Shown: positions 1-8,079 of the stretch, one piece after another
How positions within the stretch are numbered: the first letter of the stretch is position 1
How the letters are laid out: every line of letters starts with the position of its first letter
Source: Anaerovibrio lipolyticus LB2005
GTDB taxonomy: Bacteria; Bacillota; Negativicutes; Selenomonadales; Selenomonadaceae
Reading direction: 5' to 3'
DNA: 64,000 bases
Assembly (NCBI RefSeq): GCF_000621545.1
Contig: NZ_JHYA01000003.1
Coordinates: forward strand, 186,001 to 250,000
Notes under the pieces: generated by a model
Told to the model about the DNA's origin: nothing
Databases searched by the model: none
Seen by the model: the letters and a program-made list of their open reading frames with translations, nothing else
Made by a program: the position numbers and the translations under genes

Positions 1-45
1 GCCATCATTGGATGGATCCTTTTTTATATCAATAACTAGCTTCAT
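1..45 (-). CDS. N-terminal fragment of a CDS running off the left edge
   Basis: An ATG at 45 opens a frame that stays open to the window edge, giving 15 codons beginning MKLVIDIKKDPSND. A purine-rich AAGGGG lies upstream at about 56-61, somewhat far from the start. The fragment is too short to assign a family. It could equally be a chance frame; only sequence beyond the left edge would decide. Confidence 0.4.
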   Translation of the reverse strand, partial: MKLVIDIKKDPSNDG

Positions 46-164
46 AATCTTATTTCCCCTTTACATTATCTGCTAGTATATACGACTATTCTTCATAATT
101 ATAACGCCATTGTTCAAATTTTTCCCATTTTTCCCATGGAATTTTTTGCATATGGATGTAACTA

Positions 165-200
165 AAAAGGGCGACTGATGATTCAGCCGCCGATTTTTAT
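165..200. terminator. Bidirectional intrinsic terminator
   Basis: A 9-bp stem (GGCGACTGA at 170-178 with TCAGCCGCC at 183-191, one mismatch) has A residues before it and a T-run after it, so it could stop transcription in either direction. It separates the left-edge fragment from the degenerate frame at 211-432. Confidence 0.6.
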
Positions 201-210
201 GCTTCTCTAC

Positions 211-432
211 TTACCAGATTTCCTTCATCCAGCTTCGGTAATTTGCTTCCAAAAACTTTATGATTAAATCAAACATTCCGTAGATTTCATCACCCAGAGT
301 TGCAAAATCCTTCTCCTTCTCACCGATTGTCGTCAGGCACGCATCCATAATCAATAAAGGCTTCCACTGCCCAATATAAGTGCCGTCAATATAAGACTGG
401 TCAATTCCTTTTTGCTTTTCTTGTTTTTCATA
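211..432 (-). pseudogene. Orphan coding remnant, family unknown
   Basis: On the minus strand a frame without a proper start codon runs from about 432 to a stop at 211-213. It is coding-like in composition, with segments such as GQWKPLLIMDACLTTIGEKE and a C-terminus ending SWMKEIW. An ATG at 431 with a good AGGGGAG ribosome site opens a different frame that ends after 27 codons, so the intact gene would need a frameshift. An internal ATG within the frame might still start a peptide of about 40 residues. I do not recognise the family; it looks like debris of a broken gene. Confidence 0.35.
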
Positions 433-473
433 TTACTCCCCTCCCTGGGCTATTTACCGCTCAAAAACACAAA

Positions 474-533
474 AAGCCTTCCCCCAGAGCACAGGCAAGC
501 ATTAAAACTTGCCCATCCCCTAAGGAAAGGCTT
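474..533. repeat. Nested inverted repeat (two-stem hairpin)
   Basis: The outer arms AAGCCTTCC and GGAAAGGCTT enclose a second stem GGCAAG/CTTGCC. Read on the minus strand the structure is followed by TTTTTGTG, so it may act as a terminator for the small gene at 572-661. A 27-codon frame also passes through it (461-544, minus) but has no convincing ribosome site. Confidence 0.5.
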
Positions 534-571
534 GCTAATTTCATTATTCCGCTGTGTATAAGTATCCGATT

Positions 572-661
572 TTATTGGACAGATGTCCCCCCCGTAAGGA
601 CAGTATTAGGCACAAAAAAACCGCCCTGCACGTTGGTTGTCAATAGCTTCTGCGCTTTCAT
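572..661 (-). CDS. Small 29-residue peptide gene, function unknown
   Basis: An ATG at 661 is preceded at ideal spacing by AAAGGAGTGA and opens a 29-codon frame. The N-terminus is basic (MKAQKLL) and the rest is Gly/Thr/Val-rich with two GG pairs (NVQGGFF and LTGGTSV). There is no obvious membrane span. The size and GG motifs resemble small exported or RiPP-type precursors, but no transporter or maturase lies nearby, so that is speculation. The strong ribosome site is the main reason to annotate it. The flanking DNA otherwise holds only remnants. Confidence 0.4.
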   Translation of the reverse strand: MKAQKLLTTNVQGGFFVPNTVLTGGTSVQ

Positions 662-791
662 GCCCTGTCACTCCTTTCGGGGTAATTTTAAAATACACTT
701 ATTTTTGCACATCTTCGACATTGAAAACAAAAATCCTGCAAAGTTAATAACTATTATGTTTAATTATCGGAATAACGGCGGATTTTCTTAA

Positions 792-822
792 AAAAGCTCC
801 CAGCCAAAGCTGGGAGTCATTT
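792..822 (-). terminator. Terminator of the Rpn-type gene
   Basis: CTCCCAGC and GCTGGGAG form a stem that, on the minus strand, is followed by CTTTTTT. It lies 13 nt beyond the stop of the gene at 835-1785. Confidence 0.75.
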
Positions 823-834
823 GAAATCCAAATA

Positions 835-1785
835 TTAAATTAGGGCATTTTTCTTGCCAATCTCTTTTACCTGTTCAACAGTGAGCTTGGTAGCACGGGC
901 AATCATTTCTATAGATAGTTTTTCCTTGAGTAGCTCTATAGCTACTTCAGCTCTACCTTCAGCCCTGCCCTCAGCCAGTCCAAGGGCCATGCCTTTTTCT
1001 ATACCACGTCTTTCAACGCCTTCGCTTAAATTACACATTTCCGTTACACCCCTTTCAAGTCCCGGTGTTATTCTTATGGAAAATTCCTCTGCCAATTTGT
1101 TTTTCTTTTCCTGCTGATTAAGGCTATTGTCAACCAACACAAGATTTAACAGCCTCAAAAGGCCCTCCAGCTCGGTATACTGTTTTTGCCCCAGACAAAT
1201 CATCACCACTGACAACAAATCATAATGGGATTCTTTGGCCTTCGCCTTGCCAATAATATTTTCTTCTATTATACCATACCGGGCAATATTGTATTCCCAT
1301 TCTTTGCTGGAATTAGTACAAACCCAAATGGAATATACCTTTTTGATTTTTTCATAATGGGATTTGGTGAACACCGTTCCATATTGGCTGGAGATCATGC
1401 GGCTGCAATAATATATGCCCCGCTTCAAAAGCGGATAGCCTGGATAAAAGTCGTTCTGGGCCTCAATATTAATTATCAGCTCAATAAGCTCCTCTGTATC
1501 CGGTACCACCGCAGTAAATCTAACATCGAAGAATACTGCATTATCCTCGCTTTTATCCTCTGTATGCTTACTTTCTATACGTAAAATATTATCATCAGGC
1601 TGAACCAGGGTCCTTTCCACCTCAGGAGTGCCTTGAATGTACTTATTCACTATATCCTCTACAGGAACATCTTTATATTCCTTGACACAGGTTTTTAGAA
1701 TATGACCTATTATCCCCTTTTCAGATAAAACATCCTTGCAGGCCTTATCATATAGCATCTTCCGTCGCTTATCCGCATTATCCAT
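835..1785 (-). CDS. Rpn-family PD-(D/E)XK nuclease / putative transposase
   Basis: A 316-residue protein of the PD-(D/E)XK nuclease family (Rpn/YhgA-like), members of which promote RecA-independent recombination and are often annotated as transposases. Visible core elements are FFDVRF (about residues 85-90), supplying the metal-binding Asp, and INIEAQNDFYPGYPLLKRG (about 105-123), supplying the E-x-Q motif and following helix. The C-terminus is rich in Glu/Ala/Gly repeats (LGLAEGRAEGRAEV) and ends in a helical KLTVEQVKEI segment typical of the family. The start ATG at 1785 has GAGGAGAG four bases upstream. Near-identical terminator-containing sequences flank the gene, suggesting acquisition or recombination. 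A second, diverged family member lies at 55173-55997. Confidence 0.85.
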   Translation of the reverse strand: MDNADKRRKMLYDKACKDVLSEKGIIGHILKTCVKEYKDVPVEDIVNKYIQGTPEVERTLVQPDDNILRIESKHTEDKSEDNAVFFDVRFTAVVPDTEELIELIINIEAQNDFYPGYPLLKRGIYYCSRMISSQYGTVFTKSHYEKIKKVYSIWVCTNSSKEWEYNIARYGIIEENIIGKAKAKESHYDLLSVVMICLGQKQYTELEGLLRLLNLVLVDNSLNQQEKKNKLAEEFSIRITPGLERGVTEMCNLSEGVERRGIEKGMALGLAEGRAEGRAEVAIELLKEKLSIEMIARATKLTVEQVKEIGKKNALI

Positions 1786-1921
1786 ATTTCTCTCCTCAAC
1801 TTTATGCTTTTAAAATCTCTAATTATATTAATATAATATCATATATTACTTTATAAATCCATATAACATTAAGTTATTTATTAATATTATTTATATTACT
1901 TTCAGCTTGGTAATATGGAAT

Positions 1922-2161
1922 TTAATGTAAAAATAAAAAGCTCCCAGCCGAAGCCGGGAGCCATAAAATATTAAATATCATGTCTACTGATAATTTATTG
2001 TCTATGATGCAGCTCCACCTTTTAGAGCTAAAGAACACCCCATAACACTTTTCCTGCCCCGTCACATCAATTACCCGCAGAGCCTTTTCTATATTCATAA
2101 GCTCGGTAAATTTCGTCATTTCAAAGATATCGTAAACATCCTTGGACACAAAATGATGCAC
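1922..2161 (-). pseudogene. Remnant of a STAS-domain (probably STAS-kinase) gene
   Basis: The frame begins MHHFVSKDVYDIFEMTKFTE and continues to KALRVIDVTGQEK. This matches the C-terminal helix of a STAS (anti-sigma-factor antagonist) domain followed by the RxIDVTG junction seen in STAS-plus-aminoglycoside-kinase-like fusions. After that the frame turns into low-quality sequence and reads through a terminator hairpin. The N-terminal STAS strands are missing and the start lies directly after the stop of the SpoIIE-like phosphatase. I read it as the stump of a deleted partner gene rather than a functional protein. Confidence 0.5.
1929..1968 (-). terminator. Intrinsic terminator
   Basis: CTCCCAGCC-GAA-GCCGGGAG forms a stem with a CTTTTTATTT tail on the minus strand. 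It terminates transcripts arriving from the phosphatase gene, and the remnant frame at 1922-2161 runs straight through it. It is nearly identical to the terminator at 792-822. Confidence 0.75.
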
Positions 2162-2164
2162 TGG

Positions 2165-4399
2165 TTATTTTCCTTCGCCGTTCTCATAGCTGTCTTTCCT
2201 TTCTTGCATTGAACCATGATATATCAATTCCAGCATGGTAATATCATCTGACTGAGGCTCACTGCCGGCATATTCCTTTACAGCCTCATATACCCTCTGT
2301 ATCTCCTGCTCAGCATTGTCGCCAGGCACATACAGAGTCCTTAGCAAAAGCTGGGTACCAAACATTTTGTTTTCATTATTTTTGGCTTCAGTAACACCAT
2401 CCGTGTAAAGGAAAATGGCATCCCCTCTGTCTAATTGCATACGGGACACACCGAAGGTAAGGTCCTCCAATGCTCCCAATATAGGATAATGTCCCATTTC
2501 CAGATAACGGCATCTGCCATTCTGACGGATAACAGGTGGATTGTGTCCAGCATTCACATAGGTGAATTCTCCCGTAAGGGTATCCAGCACACCACAGAAT
2601 ACCGTCACAAACATATTTTCCTTGTTGCTCCTGATAAGAGCATTATTGGTCTTGGCAAATACCTCCCCAAGTCTTTCCGGATCACCGACAAACAGGAGAT
2701 TTTCCTTCAACAAGGTCTTGGAAATAACCATAAAGAGAGCCGCGGGAACCCCCTTGTCCGACACATCTGCCACTGTCAGAACCAAATAACGGTCATCCAG
2801 AAAATAGAAATCATAAAAATCTCCACCCACTTCCCGGGCCGTCTGCATCATAGCCGCCAAGTCAAAATCTTGACGCTCCGGGAAAGGATTGTGTCCATCA
2901 GGCAGCATACCAGTCTGAATACGGGTGGCCACGGAAAGCTCCGTTTCAATGTGCTCCTTTTGGGCGGTAGTTTTGGCCAAGCTATCCATGTAGAGGGTTA
3001 GCTCCTCCGTCATGTGGTTAAAGCTCTCCGCCAAGGTTTCCAGCTCATCACCGGTTTTGATGGACAGCTTGCGGTTCAGATTACCCCCAGCAATTTCCTT
3101 GACTCCATCTATAAGGGTATTTATAGGCTCAGCAAAGCCCTGGGCCATTTTTACATTTCGCCGCAAAATCGGATACAGGGTTATAATAAACAGCACTATG
3201 GCTCCAATAACCTTAATCAGGAAATATTTCCCCAGCTCAGCATCGTACCTACGGAAAATCTCCTTTACATACGCCTCAGCATTGTCGCCGCTGGCGGTGA
3301 TCTTTGTAGTATCAATAACTGTGCCAATACTCCAGCCTACTTCTGGCACAGGAGCATAAACCAAATAGTATTCATTTCCATCGGCATTGACCAGAGCAAT
3401 CCCCTGTTCCCCTGCCATCATCCGCTCAGCAGTTTCAGCCAAAACCTTGTCCTCTGCCTGCCTCAGATTCAGATCCATATCTGTGGCAGCAAAGGCTCCA
3501 TCCGGGCGTGGAGAAATTATGACATTCCCCTTACCATCCATAATAAAGCTGAAATCGGAACCATCAACATCAGAGCTTTCCAGCGACCGACATATATAGC
3601 TCGTATCAATATCCGCCACTGCCACACCGGCTACCCCTTTGTTATCATGATAGGGCGCGCAGATAGATATACAAGGCTGACCATAAGAGGCCATATATGG
3701 GCTGGTAAATATGAGCCTGTCTTCCTTAATGGTGGACTGAAACCATCCTTTATGTTGGTAATCATAGGTACTGCGCAGAGGTTCATGGCACAGCACCGCC
3801 CCTTTTCCATCAAAATCAAGCATATCCATGCGAATCATATAGCCTTTGGTGGATGCTACCAAAACACTGCCCTGATAACGACGGCTCATCCGCCTTATAT
3901 CATCCTCCACGGAGGACACAAGGGCAACCTCCTGGCGCAGCTCTGAAGAAAGTCCCTGTTTTAACAGATCCGGACTATAGTACAAGTAAGGCACATAGTC
4001 ATCCACTTCCTCAAAATTGGCCACTGGAAGTGATCTAACCCGGTATTCAGCATCATTTTGCAGGGTATCTGTCAAGGTATCAGCCAAATTTTCCACATTG
4101 AGGGAACAGTTCTTCAGCAGCCGTCCCACAATCTGGGCCCGCAATGCAGTTGTTTCCGTAAGCCTGACCTTTACTTCCTGCTGGAAATTTTCTTCCAGAT
4201 AGTCCCCCATTCTTCCCGAAACATCCCTGCCCTGCTCATGCAATTCATTATGCAATATGAATATGCTGACGAGGAAAATTCCCCCCATAACCATAAAGGT
4301 AACGCAGCTGCCCCACAAAGCGGTTCGGAGAATGCGGCGATATATATTCATTTCACCCCGTTGGAAGATAAGCTCCAAAAGTGTGTGTATTTTCTCCAT
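2165..4399 (-). CDS. Membrane SpoIIE/RsbU-like serine phosphatase with Cache and HAMP domains
   Basis: A 744-residue PPM-type (SpoIIE/RsbU) phosphatase, expected to dephosphorylate a STAS-type antagonist in a partner-switching pathway. One membrane span (about residues 28-52, GSCVTFMVMGGIFLVSIFIL) precedes a large extracytoplasmic double-Cache sensor domain and a second span near 395-415. A HAMP segment (PINTLIDGVKEIAGGNLN) and coiled coil lead to the catalytic domain, with motifs ATRIQTGMLP, REVGGDFYDF, VADVSDKGVPAALFM and YTDGVTEA. The ATG at 4399 is preferred because GGGGAG lies 7 nt upstream; a TTG 21 nt earlier is possible. STAS remnants lie on both sides, so its cognate antagonist genes here are broken and the target must be elsewhere, or the pathway is decaying. 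Confidence 0.9.
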   Translation of the reverse strand: MEKIHTLLELIFQRGEMNIYRRILRTALWGSCVTFMVMGGIFLVSIFILHNELHEQGRDVSGRMGDYLEENFQQEVKVRLTETTALRAQIVGRLLKNCSLNVENLADTLTDTLQNDAEYRVRSLPVANFEEVDDYVPYLYYSPDLLKQGLSSELRQEVALVSSVEDDIRRMSRRYQGSVLVASTKGYMIRMDMLDFDGKGAVLCHEPLRSTYDYQHKGWFQSTIKEDRLIFTSPYMASYGQPCISICAPYHDNKGVAGVAVADIDTSYICRSLESSDVDGSDFSFIMDGKGNVIISPRPDGAFAATDMDLNLRQAEDKVLAETAERMMAGEQGIALVNADGNEYYLVYAPVPEVGWSIGTVIDTTKITASGDNAEAYVKEIFRRYDAELGKYFLIKVIGAIVLFIITLYPILRRNVKMAQGFAEPINTLIDGVKEIAGGNLNRKLSIKTGDELETLAESFNHMTEELTLYMDSLAKTTAQKEHIETELSVATRIQTGMLPDGHNPFPERQDFDLAAMMQTAREVGGDFYDFYFLDDRYLVLTVADVSDKGVPAALFMVISKTLLKENLLFVGDPERLGEVFAKTNNALIRSNKENMFVTVFCGVLDTLTGEFTYVNAGHNPPVIRQNGRCRYLEMGHYPILGALEDLTFGVSRMQLDRGDAIFLYTDGVTEAKNNENKMFGTQLLLRTLYVPGDNAEQEIQRVYEAVKEYAGSEPQSDDITMLELIYHGSMQERKDSYENGEGK

Positions 4400-4420
4400 A
4401 GCAATACTCCCCAAAGCCAA

Positions 4421-4577
4421 CTATACTCCCTTAAGGTCCATAAAATGCTGAAAACCAGCCATTCTGAAAATATCCAATACATAATCGGAAATATTAATGA
4501 CGGAAATTTTGCCAGTCTGATTTTTTTGTATGGTCAAAAGAACCCGTAATCCGGCACTGGAATTATCGTTTTCACAT
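4421..4577 (-). pseudogene. C-terminal half of a disrupted STAS (anti-sigma antagonist) gene
   Basis: In the minus-strand frame ending with TAG at 4421-4423 the sequence reads SSAGLRVLLTIQ, then KISVINISDYVLDIFRMAGF, then LKGV. This is the second half of a STAS domain, including the conserved D/N-S-S-A-G-L-R phosphorylation loop. Upstream the frame runs straight into the 3' end of the DUF4143 ATPase gene (stop at 4572-4574), so the N-terminal half is gone. The stop lies 22 nt before the phosphatase start, the normal arrangement for a STAS-phosphatase operon. The ATPase gene appears to have replaced or inserted into the first half. Confidence 0.65.
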
Positions 4578-5912
4578 TCGTTCCTTTAGCCACCGTTTTA
4601 GCAGGAATGTTAATGCATAAGGGAAAGTATAAAATTTACCATTCCAGCCAATATTAGTATCACCCAATTTTATTCCGTATGTAATGTCAGAATATTTATC
4701 ATTGCCAACGAGAGCATTGAGTGACTTTGTAGCACCATTTGTTGCCTTTACCTCCAACGGTACTAAGCTATCAGCATCACGTAAGAAAAAATCCATTTCC
4801 ACAGTGGCACTATCATTGCGATAAAAATACAAATTATAGCCCTGCTGTTTAAGCATTTGGGCTACAACATTTTCTATCAATGCGCCTTTATATACACCAA
4901 AATTACGGTTAGCCCTTAAATCCGTCTGAGCCTCTTCGTCTAAACTGGCAATCAGTAACCCCGTATCACCATAATACAAACGATAATTATCTGGATTGTA
5001 ATTCCCCCGCAAAGGAAGTGACAAGGAATCCAGGCAATAACACACATTTACAATACCAGCATTTATAAGCCAATCGTTAACGCCAACGTACTCCCGGCTT
5101 CTTGCACCATGGGCAACCTTTGATATCTTAAACTTTTTATTATCCTGTCCAAGAAAAACCGGTATTATCCTGTAAACATTAAGAATTTTCCCCTTATCCA
5201 AACCACCAGCATATTTTGTAATATCTTCTTCATAATCAAGCAACAGCTGCCTTTGCATATTAAGGAGGCCACTATAGTTCTTTTGCTGAATAAAAAGCCA
5301 AACTACAGCCGGCATTCCACCTAGCATTAAGTATTCCTGAAAGTTTTGACGCAAGGAGGTCATCATACTGGCAGAAAGAGGCTGGAGAGCCTTCATGCAC
5401 TTATAAAGGATATCAATTTGCTTTGACGAATATCCCTTGCCCCACAAGTATTCCTCAAAATCCAACGAATGCATATAATAATCCTGCTTATATCCTACGC
5501 TGTTAGATTCTATTTCCTGATAATTTAATCCCATCAAAGAGCCTGAACAAATTATGTCATATCGGCCATCAATTTTAAATGCTTTCAAACTGGTAGCACA
5601 GCTTGGACAAGCCTGCATCTCATCAAAGAAAATCAGTGTTTCATGCGCTTCCAAAGTAAAATCAGGATTTATAAATGTGATATTTTGAATGATTCTATCT
5701 ATGTCAAACCCGTCAGCAAAAATCTGTTGGTACTCTGGCTGCAATATAAAATTTATTTCCACCACATATTTATAATTATTCTTGGCAAAATGCTCTATAG
5801 CTTCTGTTTTTCCTATCTGACGTGCTCCTCTTACGATGAGAGGCAAATGGCCAGCTGATTCCTTCCATTCAATCAAATATTGATCAATCTTACGTTTTAA
5901 CCGGTCAATCAC
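4572..5912 (-). CDS. AAA-type ATPase with DUF4143 domain
   Basis: A 446-residue ATPase of the large AAA_14/DUF4143 family, whose cellular role is generally unknown. The Walker A motif is RGARQIGKTEA (about residue 30) and the Walker B motif is LIFFDEMQAC (about 95). A C-terminal DUF4143 region carries the nuclease-like strand PLEVKATNGA near residue 390. GTG at 5912 is chosen as start because GAGGTGA lies 5 nt upstream; an in-frame GTG at 5921 lies inside that ribosome site. Three 32-bp-spaced direct repeats sit immediately upstream and reach the -10 region, suggesting self-contained regulation. The 3' end abuts a truncated STAS gene, consistent with acquisition. Confidence 0.85.
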   Translation of the reverse strand: MIDRLKRKIDQYLIEWKESAGHLPLIVRGARQIGKTEAIEHFAKNNYKYVVEINFILQPEYQQIFADGFDIDRIIQNITFINPDFTLEAHETLIFFDEMQACPSCATSLKAFKIDGRYDIICSGSLMGLNYQEIESNSVGYKQDYYMHSLDFEEYLWGKGYSSKQIDILYKCMKALQPLSASMMTSLRQNFQEYLMLGGMPAVVWLFIQQKNYSGLLNMQRQLLLDYEEDITKYAGGLDKGKILNVYRIIPVFLGQDNKKFKISKVAHGARSREYVGVNDWLINAGIVNVCYCLDSLSLPLRGNYNPDNYRLYYGDTGLLIASLDEEAQTDLRANRNFGVYKGALIENVVAQMLKQQGYNLYFYRNDSATVEMDFFLRDADSLVPLEVKATNGATKSLNALVGNDKYSDITYGIKLGDTNIGWNGKFYTFPYALTFLLKRWLKERM

Positions 5913-5940
5913 AGAAATCACCTCATTTCGCCTATATTAT

Positions 5941-6018
5941 ATCACATTTTTCTCAGGAATTTAGGCTTAAAAATCACATTTTTCTTATCAATTTGAGCTT
6001 TAAAATCACATTTTCTAC
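5941..6018 (-). repeat. Three direct repeats with 32-bp period upstream of the ATPase gene
   Basis: The motif ATCACATTTT (minus strand AAAATGTGAT) occurs at about 5941, 5973 and 6005, exactly 32 bp apart, with partly conserved sequence between copies (AAGC-YY-AAATT). The copy nearest the gene contains a -10-like TATAAT. The phasing of roughly three helical turns suggests binding sites for a regulator on one face of the DNA. This is inference. Confidence 0.6.
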
Positions 6019-6021
6019 ATA

Positions 6022-6056
6022 AATAAAAAGATATGCGCCGCAACAATGACGCATAC
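6022..6056 (-). terminator. Terminator after the single-domain response regulator
   Basis: TATGCG and CGCATA arms enclose a loop, and the minus strand continues into CTTTTTATTT. It lies about 55 nt past the stop of the gene at 6111. Confidence 0.6.
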
Positions 6057-6110
6057 CCTTCATGGCTAAAATTTGTTCATATAGTTTGGGCACCCTTGCC
6101 TTTGCCCGCA

Positions 6111-6485
6111 TTACCCAAGCACCTTTGCCACCCTGCTCTGCACCTCTTGGGCATTCCAAAACGGCTTTTTCCAAAATTCCACAGCCCCCATTTCCAGTGT
6201 GGTCTGCTCCATCTGGCCTTGGGCACTCATAACAATCACGGGTATTTCCTTAAGCTGGTCATTATCCTTCATAAAGCGAAGCAGCTCCAGACCATTCATA
6301 TCCGGCAATACCAAATCCAGTATAATTAAATCCAGTCCTGTCCCATTTTCCTGCAAAAGCTCGAAGGCCTGCCCTCCATTATAAGCATTGAGGAGCTCAT
6401 AATCCGCTAAAATTCTTGACAGCAACAGCTGGTTTACCTCTGCATCATCAATAATAAGAATCTTTTTTTTAGACTGGTCACTCAT
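6111..6485 (-). CDS. Stand-alone CheY-like response regulator receiver
   Basis: A 124-residue receiver domain with no output domain. The acidic pair IIDDAE (about residues 11-16), phospho-acceptor Asp in LIILDLVLPD (about 56), the Ser of VIVMSAQ (about 87) and the Lys of FWKKPFW (about 107) are all present, so it should be phosphorylated normally. It may act as a phosphorelay intermediate for the hybrid kinases in this window, or may once have belonged with the neighbouring STAS/SpoIIE partner-switching genes. An additional Lys-Pro-Phe switch region is intact. It is transcribed alone, with a terminator downstream and AT-rich spacer upstream. Confidence 0.9.
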   Translation of the reverse strand: MSDQSKKKILIIDDAEVNQLLLSRILADYELLNAYNGGQAFELLQENGTGLDLIILDLVLPDMNGLELLRFMKDNDQLKEIPVIVMSAQGQMEQTTLEMGAVEFWKKPFWNAQEVQSRVAKVLG

Positions 6486-6679
6486 AATACCGCCCCCATA
6501 TGCCCTATATTACAATTATAATATCACAATGCACATTTCGCTACAATTACTGTTATTAAAAATAATTCACATATAAATTTAATGGAATTATAACTGTTTT
6601 TTAAGAAGGAATACTCCCCAAAAAATCGAATATAGAGATATAAATAATTTTGATATTTCCCTTGAAAGGAGGGTTTCCC

Positions 6680-7336
6680 ATGTTTCGGTTTTTAAACCCT
6701 GTTCTGAGCGGAGTGATGTTCCTGCTTTTGATGCTATGCCCACTGGCAACCCATGCAGAAAAGGTTCACTGGGAAGACAAAGCCTATGATTTTTCCTGTA
6801 TCCAGCGGGCCATTGTCTACGACATAGAAATAGTTGACACCTCTGAAATACCAAGTGATCTGACGGAAAAGGTTGTGCAGGAGGAATATTGGAAGACCGC
6901 CTCAAAGCCGCCTTACAAGCTCATGCATCCAGACAAGGATGCAGTCCTCTATCCTCAGGATATGGCTGACATTTATGTAAAGGCAGCGATTTTAAAGTGG
7001 CATGACGATTACTACATCAAGCCGGCCTACACCGATTGGGAAACCAGATCCGCCACCCGAAAGGTGAAGCGTTCCGATGGCAGCTGGTACGATGAGACCT
7101 ATTACTACACCGTTCCCGTTTATCACCCTGAAAAGACCATTTACACATCCACTGTACGGGTGAAGTTCGATGTGTATGACAACAAGACCAACAAACTGAT
7201 TATGTCTCGGGATGAGCTGCGTGAACGGGATGATTCCTACCACGGACAGCAGGGTATCTTTGGTCGCATAAGCAAATCATTCTTTGATGATTTGGGCAAA
7301 AAAATAAAAACAAGCAAGGAAAGTAAGGAGAATTAA
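6680..7336 (+). CDS. Exported protein of unknown function
   Basis: A 218-residue protein with a clear signal peptide (MFRFLNPVLSGVMFLLLMLC, cleavage near THA-EK). The start ATG at 6680 has a near-perfect AAAGGAGG 10 nt upstream. The mature part is rich in Tyr, Asp and Lys, with no membrane span and no cysteine pair beyond one Cys. I do not recognise the family. The gene ends 2 nt before the DJ-1/PfpI gene and the ribosome site of that gene lies within its last codons, so the two are co-transcribed and probably translationally coupled. Confidence 0.75.
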   Translation: MFRFLNPVLSGVMFLLLMLCPLATHAEKVHWEDKAYDFSCIQRAIVYDIEIVDTSEIPSDLTEKVVQEEYWKTASKPPYKLMHPDKDAVLYPQDMADIYVKAAILKWHDDYYIKPAYTDWETRSATRKVKRSDGSWYDETYYYTVPVYHPEKTIYTSTVRVKFDVYDNKTNKLIMSRDELRERDDSYHGQQGIFGRISKSFFDDLGKKIKTSKESKEN

Positions 7337-7338
7337 GC

Positions 7339-7848
7339 ATGAAGAAAGTTTTACAGCTTGTCAGTGATGACTTTGAGGATTTGGAGTTATGGTGCCCAGT
7401 AATGAGGCTGAGAGAAGCTGGCGTTCAGGTGGATCTTGTGGCCGAAAAGGCTGGTGTATACCATGGCAAATACGGTGTTCCCTGCGAGGTAGCCATGTCA
7501 TTTGATGAGGTAGATGCCAAGGATTATGACGGCATACTGGTACCTGGGGGCTGGGCACCAGACAAGCTCAGAAGATTTCCTAAGGTATTAAAGCTGGTAG
7601 CTGATATGGACCGGGAGGGTAAGCTCATCGGTCAAATATGCCATGCTGGCTGGGTGTTGGTATCAGCGAATGTCTTAAATGGACGAAAGGTTACCAGTAC
7701 CCCAGGCATAAAGGACGATATGAAAAATGCCGGGGCCACCTGGCTGGATGAGCCATGCGTAGTAGACAAGAATATTGTCTCCGCCAGAAGACCACCGGAT
7801 ATTCCTGAATATATGAAGGCTTTGGTAGAGGTACTTAATAAACAATAA
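7339..7848 (+). CDS. DJ-1/PfpI family protein
   Basis: A 169-residue protein of the DJ-1/PfpI superfamily, which includes general-stress proteins, glyoxalase III-like enzymes and putative proteases. The family nucleophile is visible in the elbow motif IGQICHAGW (Cys about residue 100) and the conserved VPGGWAPD loop lies at about residues 71-78. Its length is normal for the single-domain family. AAGGAG lies 8 nt before the ATG, overlapping the end of the upstream exported-protein gene. A strong terminator follows at 7876. The substrate cannot be told from sequence. Confidence 0.9.
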   Translation: MKKVLQLVSDDFEDLELWCPVMRLREAGVQVDLVAEKAGVYHGKYGVPCEVAMSFDEVDAKDYDGILVPGGWAPDKLRRFPKVLKLVADMDREGKLIGQICHAGWVLVSANVLNGRKVTSTPGIKDDMKNAGATWLDEPCVVDKNIVSARRPPDIPEYMKALVEVLNKQ

Positions 7849-7875
7849 AAAAAGCCATTTTACACCATCAAATCA

Positions 7876-7918
7876 AAGGCATTCTGCATTTTTTGCAGGG
7901 TGCCTTATTAATTTTTTT
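7876..7918 (+). terminator. Terminator of the exported protein-PfpI operon
   Basis: AAGGCA/TGCCTT and an inner CTGCA/TGCAG stem are followed by ATTAATTTTTTT. Confidence 0.75.
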
Positions 7919-8079
7919 ACGTTCATATAGGCTATTCCACCAAAACATGGTATAATATGAGTGAATTATAGTCTAAATTTTTCTACAATTCATACATTTT
8001 TCCCATAAATAAAATTTTTATTAACTTTAGTGGTAAAATACGAGGGGGAAAAAAGGAGAGGTACAAGGAGGTGTTTTCA

